Assembly (NCBI RefSeq): GCF_019904295.1
Contig: NZ_CP065359.1
Location: 459,001 to 523,000 of the forward strand
Source of the DNA: Ruegeria sp. SCSIO 43209
GTDB taxonomy: Bacteria; Pseudomonadota; Alphaproteobacteria; Rhodobacterales; Rhodobacteraceae
Direction of reading: 5' to 3'
Length of the DNA: 64,000 nucleotides
Made by a program: the position numbers and the translations under genes. The notes beneath the pieces are model-generated. The model was not told the origin of the DNA and searched no databases. It saw only the letters and a list, made by a program, of their open reading frames with translations. This document shows positions 55,643-64,000 of the stretch, in pieces (positions within the stretch are counted from its first letter, which is position 1; every line of letters begins with the position of its first letter).

Positions 55643-56779
55643 TTAGGCGCAAAGTGACAGCAGGCCGCCTGGTTGCCGCTGAATCTTGCCCTCAAGCTCC
55701 AGATCGACCAACACAGGGCCGACTTCGCCCGCAGATGCAGCGATGTCCCGGATCAACTGGTCTTCCGCGATCGGAGATGGGCCAAGTCGAGTCAGAATCG
55801 CCTCGTGCAAGGCTTGGGGCGTGATTTCGGCTGTGTCTGCCTCGGGTCCAAGGGGCAGGATTTGTTGGGCGGAGGATTGTAGCTGTTGCTTGGGCAAAGC
55901 ATCAATCACGTCTTCTGCATTGCGGACGAGTATAGCCCCGTCTCGGATCAGCAGATTGCATCCTGCCGCGCGGGCGTCAAAGGGATGGCCGGGCACGGCC
56001 AGAACCTCGCGCCCTTGGTCCAGGGCGTCCCGCGCGGTGATCAAGCTGCCGGATTTCGCCGCGGCCTCGACAACGACCACTGCCTGCGCCAGACCCGAGA
56101 TAATGCGATTGCGGCGTGGAAAGTGTCTTGCCTGAGGCGTTGTGCCCATCGGTTGTTCAGACAAGCGAAGTCCGGCGTCTGCGATATCTCGCGCCAGATC
56201 GGCATTTTCGGCCGGATAGATCACATCAACCCCACCTGCCAACACTGCCACAGTACCGGTCGCCAACGCGGCGAGGTGCGCCGAGGTGTCAATGCCGCGG
56301 GCAAGCCCCGAGACCACGACATAGTCTTGCTTACCCAGATCCGTCGCCAACGCCCGCGCCATGCGCGCGCCCAGCGAAGAACAGTTCCGTGCCCCGACCA
56401 TTGCAACTGCCCGGCGTTTCAAGATCGACGGATCGCCGATTGCCCAAAGCATCGGGGGCGCATCCGAAAGGTCACATAACGCGTAAGGGTAATCGGCGGC
56501 CCCAAGGCACAAAAGCCGCGCTTTTGCGATCTTTGCGGCCTTGAGCTCCGCCTCAATTACGCCGGGCGGGCAGATTTCATAATCCTCGATCCCGGCAGCG
56601 CGCGCCATTTCCGGCAACGCGGCCAGCGCGTTCTGCGCCGAGCCATGTTCGCGCAATAAGCGCCGGAATGTTGCCGGCCCTACTTTGCGTGAGCGCAACA
56701 GACGGAGCCAGGAAAACCGGTCCTCTTCCGTGGTGGGTGGGAGTGGGGGGTGATTGGAAGAAAGCTGCTCTTCGGTCAT
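55643..56779 (-). CDS. dprA: DNA-processing protein DprA
   Basis: A 378-residue protein. An N-terminal SAM-like part (about 20-75) precedes the Rossmann-like domain with VAMVGARNCSSLGARMARALA, VVSGLARGIDTSAHLAAL and HFPRRNRIISGLAQAVVVVEAA. A C-terminal winged helix (about 310-378, LGPSPIAEDQLIRDIAAS) closes it. DprA loads RecA onto incoming single-stranded DNA in transformation. The gene is intact; no com genes are visible in the window. Confidence 0.94.
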   Translation of the reverse strand: MTEEQLSSNHPPLPPTTEEDRFSWLRLLRSRKVGPATFRRLLREHGSAQNALAALPEMARAAGIEDYEICPPGVIEAELKAAKIAKARLLCLGAADYPYALCDLSDAPPMLWAIGDPSILKRRAVAMVGARNCSSLGARMARALATDLGKQDYVVVSGLARGIDTSAHLAALATGTVAVLAGGVDVIYPAENADLARDIADAGLRLSEQPMGTTPQARHFPRRNRIISGLAQAVVVVEAAAKSGSLITARDALDQGREVLAVPGHPFDARAAGCNLLIRDGAILVRNAEDVIDALPKQQLQSSAQQILPLGPEADTAEITPQALHEAILTRLGPSPIAEDQLIRDIAASAGEVGPVLVDLELEGKIQRQPGGLLSLCA

Positions 56780-56884
56780 CCGATGCTCCGCCTGATTGCA
56801 AAACTGGTTTACGGTGCAGCGGGTTAACAGCCTGTGAATCTTAGAAAATTAGATCGGTATTTTTCGAACCCATCCCTCGGAGAG

Positions 56885-56953
56885 ATGATTATGTCATTGA
56901 AAGAAAGAAAGAAAATTCGTGCGAATTATCTTGGCTCACATATCCATGGATGA
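56885..56953 (+). CDS. Candidate micro-ORF with ribosome site and hairpin
   Basis: A 22-codon frame from ATG 56885, or 20 codons from ATG 56891, which has GGAGA eight bases upstream. The peptide is basic near its start (SLKERKKIRA) and ends GSHIHG. A stable hairpin with a T-rich tail follows at 56967-57010. No homology is claimed; a noncoding small RNA is an equal possibility. It lies in the 240-base gap between dprA and tldD, which are both on the minus strand, so a plus-strand transcript here would be independent. Confidence 0.3.
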   Translation: MIMSLKERKKIRANYLGSHIHG

Positions 56954-56966
56954 GTTTTTGATTTGA

Positions 56967-57010
56967 CGCGAAGAGTAGTGTGTTAACTCTTCGCGCCTTG
57001 ATTCTTCTTT
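56967..57010 (+). terminator. Plus-strand terminator-like hairpin before tldD end
   Basis: CGCGAAGAGT at 56967-56976 pairs with ACTCTTCGCG at 56986-56995 (10 bp, nine-base loop), followed by CCTTGATTCTTCTTTTG. The T-rich side is on the plus strand; on the minus strand it is followed by TCAAATC, so it fits a plus-strand transcript better than the tldD message, although it could serve both. Confidence 0.6.
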
Positions 57011-57019
57011 TGAGCCGAC

Positions 57020-58441
57020 TCAGGTGGCAGAGCCGCCCACGGTCAGCCCATCCATCAAAACGGTAGGTTGGCCGACACCGACCGGCACCCATTGCCCATC
57101 CTTTCCACATGTGCCCATGCCGGGATCCAGCGCCATGTCATTGCCCAGTCCCCGAATGCGTTTTAGCGCCGAGGGGCCGTCGCCAATCAGCGTCGCGCCT
57201 TTGACCGGAGCGCCGATCTTGCCGTTCTCGACACGATATGCCTCGGTGCAGGAGAACACGAACTTGCCGTTGGTAATGTCGACCTGGCCACCGCCGAAGC
57301 CCACAGCCCAGATGCCGTCTTTGATATCTGCCACCAACGAGGCCGGATCGGCATCGCCACCCAACATGATTGTGTTGGTCATGCGCGGCATCGGTTTATG
57401 GGCATAGCTTTGACGCCGGCCGTTCCCGGTTGGAGCAACGCCCATCAGGCGTGCGTTCTGGCGGTCCTGCATATATCCGGTGAGGATTCCATCCTCGATC
57501 AGAACTGTACGCGAACTGGGTGTGCCCTCGTCATCCACTGATATCGAACCGCGTCGGTCTGCAATCGTCCCATCATCCACGACTGTTACACCTTTCGAGG
57601 CGATCTGCTGCCCCATCAGCCCGGCAAAAGCGGAACTGCCCTTGCGGTTGAAATCACCTTCAAGCCCGTGGCCGATGGCCTCGTGCAACAGAATACCGGG
57701 CCAACCGGGGCCCAACGCGACTTCCATCACGCCGGCAGGGGCAGGGACGGCATCCAGATTGACCATCGCGATCCGCAGAGCCTCACGCGCCTTATCTTGC
57801 CAGTCTGAGGGATCGATCAAGCCATCCAGCCCAACGCGACCGCCACCTCCGGCAGAACCGCTTTCGCGTCTGCCGCTCTGTTCTACGATAACCGAGATGT
57901 TCAGGCGGGTCATCGGGCGTATATCGCGCACCTGCACACCATCGGGGCGAAGAATCTCGACCTCCTGCACTGCAGCGGCAATCGTGGCGCTGACTTGCAC
58001 AACCCGGGAATCCAGACCACGGGTAAAAGCGTCTATCTCGCGCAGTGTCTCGATTTTGACCGGGAAGGCGGCGGATTCGATCGGGTCTTCATCGGTATAT
58101 AACCTGGTATTGGTGGCACGTGGTGGCCCGGCCAGCGTCCCTCCACCATCGCCGACCGCCAACCGCGCGGTTTCGGCTGCACGCTTCAGAGAGGGAATCG
58201 AAACATCCGTTGAATGCGCGTATCCAGCCACTTCACCCTGCACCGCGCGAAGACCGAATCCCTCGGAAGCGTCGTAAGAGGCCGTGCGCAATCGGCCGTC
58301 ATCAAACACCAAAGATTCGGATTTGCGCCGTTCTACGAACAGTTCCCCATCCTCGGCGCCATCAGTTGCAGCCTTCAGTACAGCAAGCGCTTCATCCTTG
58401 GGAAGAACGCTTTCAAACGGGCGAAACGGGGCCTGTGTCAT
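57020..58441 (-). CDS. tldD: Metalloprotease TldD
   Basis: A 473-residue protein from ATG 58441, preceded by AAAGGTCACAACTG; a longer reading adds 11 residues with no site. The zinc motif is HEAIGHGLEGD (about residue 257). Further family features are EGFGLRAVQGEVAGYA near the N terminus and GGGQVDITNGKFVFSCTEAY near the end. TldD works with TldE (PmbA) to degrade unfolded peptides and mature microcins. It diverges from coxB; tldE is not in the window. Confidence 0.95.
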   Translation of the reverse strand: MTQAPFRPFESVLPKDEALAVLKAATDGAEDGELFVERRKSESLVFDDGRLRTASYDASEGFGLRAVQGEVAGYAHSTDVSIPSLKRAAETARLAVGDGGGTLAGPPRATNTRLYTDEDPIESAAFPVKIETLREIDAFTRGLDSRVVQVSATIAAAVQEVEILRPDGVQVRDIRPMTRLNISVIVEQSGRRESGSAGGGGRVGLDGLIDPSDWQDKAREALRIAMVNLDAVPAPAGVMEVALGPGWPGILLHEAIGHGLEGDFNRKGSSAFAGLMGQQIASKGVTVVDDGTIADRRGSISVDDEGTPSSRTVLIEDGILTGYMQDRQNARLMGVAPTGNGRRQSYAHKPMPRMTNTIMLGGDADPASLVADIKDGIWAVGFGGGQVDITNGKFVFSCTEAYRVENGKIGAPVKGATLIGDGPSALKRIRGLGNDMALDPGMGTCGKDGQWVPVGVGQPTVLMDGLTVGGSAT

Positions 58442-58617
58442 CAGTTGTGACCTTTCGGGTTTGATCCAGATCAAAAATAGCGTCTGTTTGACGCAAGCAT
58501 TTTGCTTTATCTACCCGACGGAATATGGTTTTTAACGCGGCCAAAGACAACGGGAGAGGTGCGACCGATTCACACCTTTTCGCGAGAGACGCAAAGATCA
58601 AACGATCAGGACAGAAA

Positions 58618-59529
58618 ATGAAGAATGCTTTGATGCTTTCCGGGCTTGCTACGGCCCTCTCCAGCCTTCCCGCCATGGCTCAGGAGCTTGAGATTATTGG
58701 CAAGCCGGTTGACGGCGGCATGGGGTTCCAGCCTGCTGCCACCAGCCTTGCCGAAGGGATTCAGTCGCTGGACAACATGATTCTGGTGATCATCACCGCG
58801 ATCTGTGTGTTTGTTGCGGGTCTGCTGGTTTACTGCATCGTACGCTACAACCAGCGCGTAAACCCGAACCCGGCTCGGTTCTCGCATTACACTCCGGTTG
58901 AGATTGCCTGGACTTTGGGCCCGATCCTGATTCTGGTCTTCATCGGGGCTTTCTCGCTGCCGGTTCTTTTCAAGCAACAAGAGATTCCCGAAGGCGACAT
59001 CACCATCAAAGTCGTGGGGAACCAGTGGTACTGGACCTACGAATATGTCGATCATGACTTTGCCTTCGATAGCTATCTCCTGGGCCACCCGGCCACCCTC
59101 GACGAGGGCGCGCGCCCGGCGGATGCCGACGTAACACCGTTTGTTCTGGACGATGCGATGCGGGCGAAGCTGGCCGATGCAGGCTATGGCGAAGACGAAT
59201 GGCTGCTCGCCACCGACACCGCGGTCGTTGTTCCGGTCGGCAAGATTGTCGTGATGCAGGTTACTGCATCGGACGTGATCCATTCCTGGACCATTCCTTC
59301 GTTCGGCGTGAAGCAGGACGGCGTTCCTGGTCGTCTGGCCGAACTGTGGTTCGAAGCAGACAAGGAAGGCGTCTATTTCGGACAGTGTTCTGAGCTGTGC
59401 GGTAAAGACCATGCCTATATGCCAATCACTGTCAAAGTGGTCAGCGAAGAGGCATATGAACAGTGGCTGCAGGGCGCGCTTGAAGAATATGCAGGTCAGC
59501 CTGCTTCCTACCAAGTGGCCTCGAACTAA
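58618..59529 (+). CDS. coxB: Cytochrome c oxidase subunit II
   Basis: A 303-residue protein from ATG 58618, which gives a signal peptide (about 1-20, ending AMA). Two membrane helices lie near residues 58-80 and 98-120. The periplasmic cupredoxin domain has [15 protein letters not shown], then the CuA site [12 protein letters not shown] with Cys257 and Cys261, plus His and Met ligands. It accepts electrons from cytochrome c for the aa3 oxidase. Subunit I (ctaD) is not in the window. ctaB follows after 74 bases. Confidence 0.96.
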   Translation: MKNALMLSGLATALSSLPAMAQELEIIGKPVDGGMGFQPAATSLAEGIQSLDNMILVIITAICVFVAGLLVYCIVRYNQRVNPNPARFSHYTPVEIAWTLGPILILVFIGAFSLPVLFKQQEIPEGDITIKVVGNQWYWTYEYVDHDFAFDSYLLGHPATLDEGARPADADVTPFVLDDAMRAKLADAGYGEDEWLLATDTAVVVPVGKIVVMQVTASDVIHSWTIPSFGVKQDGVPGRLAELWFEADKEGVYFGQCSELCGKDHAYMPITVKVVSEEAYEQWLQGALEEYAGQPASYQVASN

Positions 59530-59603
59530 GCCCTTTGCGGCCTAGATAAACACATGCGAGCTGCGCGGAAATCGCGCAGCTTTTGCCCCGAAAAGGACCG
59601 GAT

Positions 59604-60560
59604 ATGAGCGACGCAAGCTTCAATGCCAGCACCGTCTCTGCGCAGACCCGCGCGGACGAGGCCAGCTTTGGCGATTATTTCGCCCTGCTGAAGCCGCGCG
59701 TGATGTCGCTGGTCGTATTCACGGCTTTGGTCGGACTGCTTGCGGCTCCGGTTCCGATACATCCATTTGTTGGCTTCTGCGCCATCCTGTTCATCGCTAT
59801 TGGTGGCGGTGCATCCGGCGCGCTGAACATGTGGTGGGACGCGGATATCGACCGCGTGATGAAGCGCACCAAAGGCCGTCCAATCCCCTCTGGCAAAGTT
59901 GAAGAAGGCGAGGCATTGGCGCTGGGTCTGGCTCTGTCTGGCCTGTCCGTGATTATGCTGGGTTTGGCAACCAACTGGTTTGCAGGGGCGTTTCTGGCCT
60001 TCACTATTTTCTTCTATGTTGTCGTCTACACGATGTGGCTGAAACGCTCGACGCCTCAGAACATCGTCATTGGTGGTGCCGCGGGAGCGTTCCCGCCGGT
60101 CATCGGATGGGTCGCGGCCACTGGCTCGATGACGCTCGAACCGTGGTTGATGTTTGCCCTGACATTCATGTGGACACCTCCGCATTTCTGGGCGTTGGCC
60201 TTGTTCATGCGCTCGGACTATGACGATGCCGGGGTGCCGATGTTGACCGTCACCCATGGTCGACGCGCGACGCGCTGGCATATTCTGGTTTATACCGCGT
60301 TGCTGGCGTTGCTGGCGGTGGGGACTGCGTTCTCGGATATCGGAGGCCCGATTTATCTAGTTGTTGCGCTGGTTCTGAATGGCTTGTTTCTGCGGGGGGC
60401 CTGGCAGATTTCTCGTCGAAACGAAGACGATTCGGAGGCCGACAACTTCAAGGTCGAACGCAGTTTCTTCAAACTGTCGCTGCTGTACCTGTTTCTGCAT
60501 TTCGGCGCGATTCTCGTCGAGGCCCTGTTGAAACCTTACGGATTAGGAGGCTGGTCATGA
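59604..60560 (+). CDS. ctaB: Protoheme IX farnesyltransferase (heme O synthase)
   Basis: A 318-residue UbiA-family prenyltransferase with about nine helices. ATG 59604 is preceded by AAAAGGACCGGAT; an ATG seven codons earlier has no site. The first Asp-rich motif is NMWWDADIDRVMKRTKGRP, and YTMWLKRSTPQNIVIGGAAGA follows. It adds farnesyl to heme B, giving heme O for heme A synthesis. Its stop overlaps the next small gene (ATGA). Confidence 0.95.
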   Translation: MSDASFNASTVSAQTRADEASFGDYFALLKPRVMSLVVFTALVGLLAAPVPIHPFVGFCAILFIAIGGGASGALNMWWDADIDRVMKRTKGRPIPSGKVEEGEALALGLALSGLSVIMLGLATNWFAGAFLAFTIFFYVVVYTMWLKRSTPQNIVIGGAAGAFPPVIGWVAATGSMTLEPWLMFALTFMWTPPHFWALALFMRSDYDDAGVPMLTVTHGRRATRWHILVYTALLALLAVGTAFSDIGGPIYLVVALVLNGLFLRGAWQISRRNEDDSEADNFKVERSFFKLSLLYLFLHFGAILVEALLKPYGLGGWS

Positions 60561-60718
60561 GCCTGCGCAAAACTCACGAACTTCACCAAAGACGGTTCAG
60601 CCGCAATCTGGGCGTCGGCCTGACACTGGCCGCGTTCATCGTGATCATCTTCGGCCTGACAGTCGTCAAGGTCTCGAACACAGATTTTAGTCTGGCGACG
60701 CAGCAGGTGCAGAACTGA
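60557..60718 (+). CDS. Small CoxF-like membrane protein
   Basis: A 53-residue protein between ctaB and ctaG, overlapping both neighbours by a few bases (ATGA at its start; TGATG at its end). Residues 1-17 are basic and polar (SLRKTHELHQRRFSRN), followed by one membrane helix (about 18-40, LGVGLTLAAFIVIIFGLTVVK) and a short periplasmic tail. Small proteins in this position are widespread in alphaproteobacterial cta operons and are sometimes named CoxF. AGGAGG lies just upstream of its ATG. Its exact role in oxidase assembly is not established. Confidence 0.78.
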   Translation: MSLRKTHELHQRRFSRNLGVGLTLAAFIVIIFGLTVVKVSNTDFSLATQQVQN

Positions 60719-61293
60719 TGAAGTTGACGGGGCCACAGAAAACGGTCGCGCAACTGGTCGGCGTCGTCGTCCTTATGGGCGGTTTGGCATGGGCAGCGGT
60801 GCCGTTTTATAATTGGTTCTGCCGGGTCACGGGGTATGGAGGGACCACCGGGGTTGCCGAGAAAGCCCCTGATGACATTCTCGACCAAGTGGTGACGGTC
60901 CGATTTGATGCCTCCAAGGCCAAGGGTATGCCGTGGGAATTCAAGCCCGTCGAACGCGAGATGAAAATACGTATCGGTGAGACAGGTCTGGCGTTCTACG
61001 AAGCGTACAACCCAACCGACAAGCCCGTCGCAGGGCAGGCGTCCTACAACGTGGCGCCCTATTCCGCCGGGGGGTATTTTCAGAAAATCGCCTGTTTCTG
61101 CTTCGATGAACAGGTGTTGGAGCCGGGTGAGCGAGTCGAGATGCCCGTTACGTTCTTCGTCGATCCCGAACTGATCGAAGATCCCGAAGCAAAATATGTG
61201 CATACGATCACGCTGTCGTATACATTCTATGAGATTGATCTGCCCGAGGGCTATGCCGCCCTTGACGTGCAGGCTGAGACAAACAAGAACTAA
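60718..61293 (+). CDS. ctaG: Cytochrome c oxidase assembly protein CtaG (Cox11)
   Basis: A 191-residue protein with an N-terminal anchor helix (about 11-30) and a periplasmic immunoglobulin-like domain. The copper-binding Cys-Phe-Cys is at residues 126-128 (KIACFCFDEQ). AVPFYNWFCRVTGYGGTTG is the conserved juxtamembrane part. CtaG delivers copper to the CuB site of subunit I. Translationally coupled to the small upstream gene and followed 22 bases later by coxC. Confidence 0.95.
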   Translation: MKLTGPQKTVAQLVGVVVLMGGLAWAAVPFYNWFCRVTGYGGTTGVAEKAPDDILDQVVTVRFDASKAKGMPWEFKPVEREMKIRIGETGLAFYEAYNPTDKPVAGQASYNVAPYSAGGYFQKIACFCFDEQVLEPGERVEMPVTFFVDPELIEDPEAKYVHTITLSYTFYEIDLPEGYAALDVQAETNKN

Positions 61294-61315
61294 CGCCTGT
61301 AGGTGAGGGACGCTG

Positions 61316-62131
61316 ATGGCACACGCAAAAGACCATGATTACCACATTCTGAACCCGTCAATCTGGCCACTGATCGGCGCGGTAAGCGGATTTGTGATGC
61401 TGTTCGGGGCCGTTCTTTGGATGCACGGGATCACCCCGTGGATCTTCTGGATGGGGTTGGTCGGGGTTCTTTATACCATGTTTGCATGGTGGTCCGAAGT
61501 CGTGGTTGAAAGCCGTCAGGGCGATCATACGCCGGTCGTGCGTATCGGCCTGCGCTATGGCTTTATCCTGTTCGTGATGTCCGAGGTGATGTTCTTCTTC
61601 GCCTGGTTCTGGTCGTTCTTCAAACATCGCATGTATCCGATGTACGACTATGCCGGTACTGAATACATCCAGCCGGATATCCACGCCGTTGATCCGTTCC
61701 ACCTGCCGCTGATCAACACTTTGGTCCTGTTGCTGTCGGGTTGTGCGATTACTTGGGCCCACCACGCGCTTGTTCATGACAATGACCGCAAGGCGCTGAT
61801 CAATGGTCTGGCCATTGGTATCGTTCTGGGCATCGCCTTTACTGCGCTTCAGGCGTTTGAATACTATGAGTTACTGGCCCATGAGGGTTGGGAGTTCGGT
61901 GGCGATCAGTTCTATTCGAACTTCTTCATGGCAACCGGTTTCCACGGCGCGCATGTGATTATCGGCACCATCTTCCTGTCGGTCTGTCTGATCCGCGCCC
62001 TGAAGGGGGACTTTACGCCCGAGAAACACGTCGGTTTCGAGGCTGCCGCATGGTACTGGCACTTCGTTGACGTCGTCTGGCTGTTCCTGTTTTTCGCCGT
62101 CTACATTTGGGGTCAGGCCCCGCTGATGTAA
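61316..62131 (+). CDS. coxC: Cytochrome c oxidase subunit III
   Basis: A 271-residue protein with seven membrane helices. Signatures include [20 protein letters not shown] at the start, [20 protein letters not shown] (helix with the conserved Glu), and the end [20 protein letters not shown]. Subunit III stabilises the aa3 oxidase and supports proton uptake. The ribosome site AGGTGAGGGACGCTG precedes the ATG. A strong terminator follows the stop. Confidence 0.96.
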   Translation: MAHAKDHDYHILNPSIWPLIGAVSGFVMLFGAVLWMHGITPWIFWMGLVGVLYTMFAWWSEVVVESRQGDHTPVVRIGLRYGFILFVMSEVMFFFAWFWSFFKHRMYPMYDYAGTEYIQPDIHAVDPFHLPLINTLVLLLSGCAITWAHHALVHDNDRKALINGLAIGIVLGIAFTALQAFEYYELLAHEGWEFGGDQFYSNFFMATGFHGAHVIIGTIFLSVCLIRALKGDFTPEKHVGFEAAAWYWHFVDVVWLFLFFAVYIWGQAPLM

Positions 62132-62154
62132 CGCCACGCAGGTGATCCAATTGC

Positions 62155-62182
62155 AAAAGCCGCCCCACGGGGCGGCTTTTTC
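62155..62182 (+). terminator. coxC terminator
   Basis: AAAAGCCGCC pairs with GGCGGCTTTT around a CCACGG loop, followed by TCTC. It starts about 24 bases after the coxC stop and separates the oxidase genes from SURF1 and thrC, so those two should have another promoter or depend on readthrough. Confidence 0.9.
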
Positions 62183-62287
62183 TCAATCAGGGGCGCAAGA
62201 TTGCGCCCCATACAATTACATGGTTGCACTTCGGTTCACGTGCCCCTTAACAAGGCGCCGGTTCCCGCAACAAGGTCTGATCCCAAT

Positions 62288-62965
62288 ATGCATCGCATTC
62301 TGTTTCTGTTGATCTTCGGCTTTGCCGGTCTGGGCCTGCTGCTGTCGCTGGGCATTTGGCAACTGCAGCGGCTGACCTGGAAACAGGAGGTGCTGGCCGA
62401 GATCGAAAGCCGCATCGCTGCCGATCCTGTCGCCTTGCCATTGCAAGTGTCCGAGGATGTGGACAAATACCTTCCGGTGACGGTCACAGGCGAGATCGAA
62501 CCGGGCGAGATCCACGTTTTGGTTTCGGTCAAGCAGGTGGGGCCGGGGTATCGGATCATCCAGTCCTTTGCCACCGACGACCGGACTATTCTGGTGGATC
62601 GCGGCTTTGTGCCGACCACAGCCAAGCAGGCTGATCGCCTGACTGGCCCGATGGAAATCACCGGCAACCTGCACTGGCCCGATGAAGTCGATGGCTACAC
62701 GCCTGACGCAGATATTGACGGCAACATCTGGTTCGCCCGTGATGTGCCCAATCTGGCCGCCGCGCTGGGGGCTGAGCCGGTGTTGCTAATTGCACGCTCG
62801 GAAACCGATCCGAATGTAACGCCAATGCCGGTGAATACGGCGGGCATCCCCAACGATCATTTGCAATATGCAATCATCTGGTTTGGTCTAGCTCTGGTCT
62901 GGGCCGCAATGACCGGATACTTCCTGTGGCGCAGCCGTGCCAATTCCGAAAGTGACGCGACATGA
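62288..62965 (+). CDS. SURF1 family cytochrome oxidase assembly protein
   Basis: A 225-residue membrane protein from ATG 62288; an upstream in-frame ATG at 62201 would add 29 residues and lie in a non-coding-like stretch. The first helix is at about 3-22 (LLIFGFAGLGLLLSLGIWQL), continuing into QRLTWKQEVLAEIESR, the SURF1 N-terminal pattern. The periplasmic loop includes TILVDRGFVPTTAKQ. The closing helix (about 188-212) follows NDHLQYAIIWFGLAL. SURF1 helps insert heme A. The stop overlaps the thrC start (ATGA). Confidence 0.92.
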   Translation: MHRILFLLIFGFAGLGLLLSLGIWQLQRLTWKQEVLAEIESRIAADPVALPLQVSEDVDKYLPVTVTGEIEPGEIHVLVSVKQVGPGYRIIQSFATDDRTILVDRGFVPTTAKQADRLTGPMEITGNLHWPDEVDGYTPDADIDGNIWFARDVPNLAAALGAEPVLLIARSETDPNVTPMPVNTAGIPNDHLQYAIIWFGLALVWAAMTGYFLWRSRANSESDAT

Positions 62966-64000
62966 AATACATCTCGACCCGCGGGCAGGCGCCCGAACTG
63001 ACCTTTGAAGAGGCGATGCTGACCGGACTGGCCCGCGATGGTGGTCTGTACTTGCCCGCTGAAATTCCGGTGATGTCGCAGGACGAAATTGCTGCGTTGG
63101 CTGGCCTGTCCTATGAGGAAATCGCATTCCGCGTGATGTGGCCTTATGTGAGCGGCTCGTTCTCCGATGATGAGTTCAAAGATATCATAGCGCGCGCTTA
63201 TGAGGGCTTTGGCCATGACGCCCGCGCGCCGTTGAAGCAGCTGAACGAGAACCATTTTCTGCTGGAGCTGTTTCACGGCCCCACGCTGGCCTTCAAAGAT
63301 TTCGCCATGCAGCTAATCGGCCAGCTGTTCCAGGTCGCGCTCAAACGGCGCGAAGATCGCGTGACCATTGTCGGCGCGACGAGCGGGGACACCGGTTCTG
63401 CCGCCATCGAGGCGTTCCGTGGGCTGGACGCGGTGGATGTGTTCATCCTGTTCCCACATGGCCGTGTTTCAGAAGTGCAGCGCCGTCAGATGACTACGCC
63501 CGCAGACAGTAATGTGCACGCTTTGGCGGTAGACGGCGATTTCGATGACTGCCAGGCCGCGCTCAAAGACATGTTCAACGACTTTGATTTCCGCGACGGT
63601 GTGAAACTTGCAGGCGTCAATTCGATCAACTTCGCCCGCGTGTTGGCACAGATCGTTTACTATTTCTCCGCCGCCGTCAGCCTCGGCGCGCCACATCGCA
63701 AGGTCAGCTTCACCGTGCCGACAGGGAATTTCGGCGATATCTTCGCAGGCCATCTGGCCAAACGCATGGGGCTGCTCATCGATCGTCTGGTGGTGGCGAC
63801 CAACCAGAACGACATTCTGCATCGCTGTCTCTCCGGCGAGGGGTATTTCAAGGGCGATACGATCCCCTCAATCAGCCCTTCGATGGATATTCAGGTTAGC
63901 TCGAACTTTGAGCGCGCACTGTACTACGCCTATGGCGAAGATGGCGGCGCAGTCGCTCAATTGATGGATGAACTCAAGAGCGGAGGCTTCAATGTCAGCC
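62962..64000 (+). CDS. thrC: Threonine synthase, 3' partial
   Basis: The first 346 codons of a PLP enzyme that turns O-phosphohomoserine into threonine. The N terminus KYISTRGQAPELTFEEAM is typical of the longer (about 460-residue) class. The PLP lysine is in HGPTLAFKDFAMQ, and VGATSGDTGSAAIEAFRG holds the phosphate. The frame is open to the end of the window. The ATG overlaps the SURF1 stop, so it is translated together with an oxidase assembly gene, an order common in Rhodobacterales. The C terminus is not seen. Confidence 0.95.
   Translation, partial: MKYISTRGQAPELTFEEAMLTGLARDGGLYLPAEIPVMSQDEIAALAGLSYEEIAFRVMWPYVSGSFSDDEFKDIIARAYEGFGHDARAPLKQLNENHFLLELFHGPTLAFKDFAMQLIGQLFQVALKRREDRVTIVGATSGDTGSAAIEAFRGLDAVDVFILFPHGRVSEVQRRQMTTPADSNVHALAVDGDFDDCQAALKDMFNDFDFRDGVKLAGVNSINFARVLAQIVYYFSAAVSLGAPHRKVSFTVPTGNFGDIFAGHLAKRMGLLIDRLVVATNQNDILHRCLSGEGYFKGDTIPSISPSMDIQVSSNFERALYYAYGEDGGAVAQLMDELKSGGFNVS

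Noticed and set aside
62132..62287. A DUF983 gene expected between coxC and SURF1 in many relatives
   Set aside because: The gap is only 156 bases and is occupied by the coxC terminator, so no such gene fits.
1..64000. tRNA or rRNA genes, insertion sequences, prophage or attachment sites
   Set aside because: Reading the intergenic gaps revealed no cloverleaf, rRNA segment, transposase or integrase other than XerC, and no terminal inverted repeats flanked by duplications.

Overview
The window is chromosomal DNA of an alphaproteobacterium, almost certainly a member of the Rhodobacterales (roseobacter group). The evidence is the gene order ruvC-ruvA-ruvB-ybgC-tolQRAB-pal-cpoB-tilS-ftsH, a coxB-ctaB-small ORF-ctaG-coxC-SURF1-thrC block next to tldD, a Pcs-type phosphatidylcholine synthase, a DUF1127 gene, a fhs/folD C1 block, and Flp pilins of the GA(V/I)TVDW type. 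The genus cannot be fixed by eye. Base composition looks uniformly GC-rich, with an AT-rich dip at about 50.2-50.5 kb. I see no rRNA, tRNA, insertion sequence, prophage or CRISPR array. The window begins inside a YcjF-like membrane protein gene and ends inside thrC.

Layout. 0-5.4 kb: membrane proteins (YcjF-like, VIT family, DUF2269, DUF2339) and a collapsed dehydrogenase/DoxX fusion gene. 5.5-12.8 kb: ileS with a strong terminator carrying a repeat-like tail, ogt, a Gre-like protein, pcs, then xerC, a DUF484 gene and a transaldolase gene on the minus strand. 12.9-17.8 kb: priA, an MFS transporter, prmA and a small membrane protein. 17.9-28.1 kb: a DUF1127 gene, then one long same-strand run ruvCAB, an unknown protein, ybgC, tolQRAB, pal, cpoB, tilS. 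28.2-34.9 kb: ftsH, a MOSC protein, fhs, chorismate mutase, folD and a membrane-bound LytTR regulator. 34.9-38.0 kb: PdeM nuclease and Lhr-type helicase, two members of the ligase-associated DNA repair set.

38.1-50.2 kb is a complete-looking Tad/Flp pilus core on the minus strand: two flp pilin genes, cpaB, cpaC, an OmpA lipoprotein, cpaE, cpaF, tadB, tadC, two TPR lipoproteins, cpaA and an AAA ATPase. No tadE/F/G pseudopilin genes are present here. Two strong hairpin terminators inside this run, after the first flp and after cpaB, suggest graded expression: abundant pilin and less machinery. A lytic transglycosylase gene diverges from the pilin promoter region.

51.4-58.4 kb: scoAB (3-oxoacid CoA transferase), topA, dprA, a small intergenic transcript candidate and tldD, all genes on the minus strand. 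58.6-64.0 kb: cytochrome aa3 oxidase subunits II and III with heme O synthase, a 53-residue CoxF-like protein, the CuB chaperone CtaG and SURF1, translationally coupled into thrC.

Nothing here is a clear new defence or mobile system. The best leads are the attenuated pilin operon, the DW-type pilins, the micro-ORF/hairpin transcript at 56.88-57.01 kb, the repeat-like terminator tail after ileS, the Gre-like protein and the deletion-fused pseudogene.
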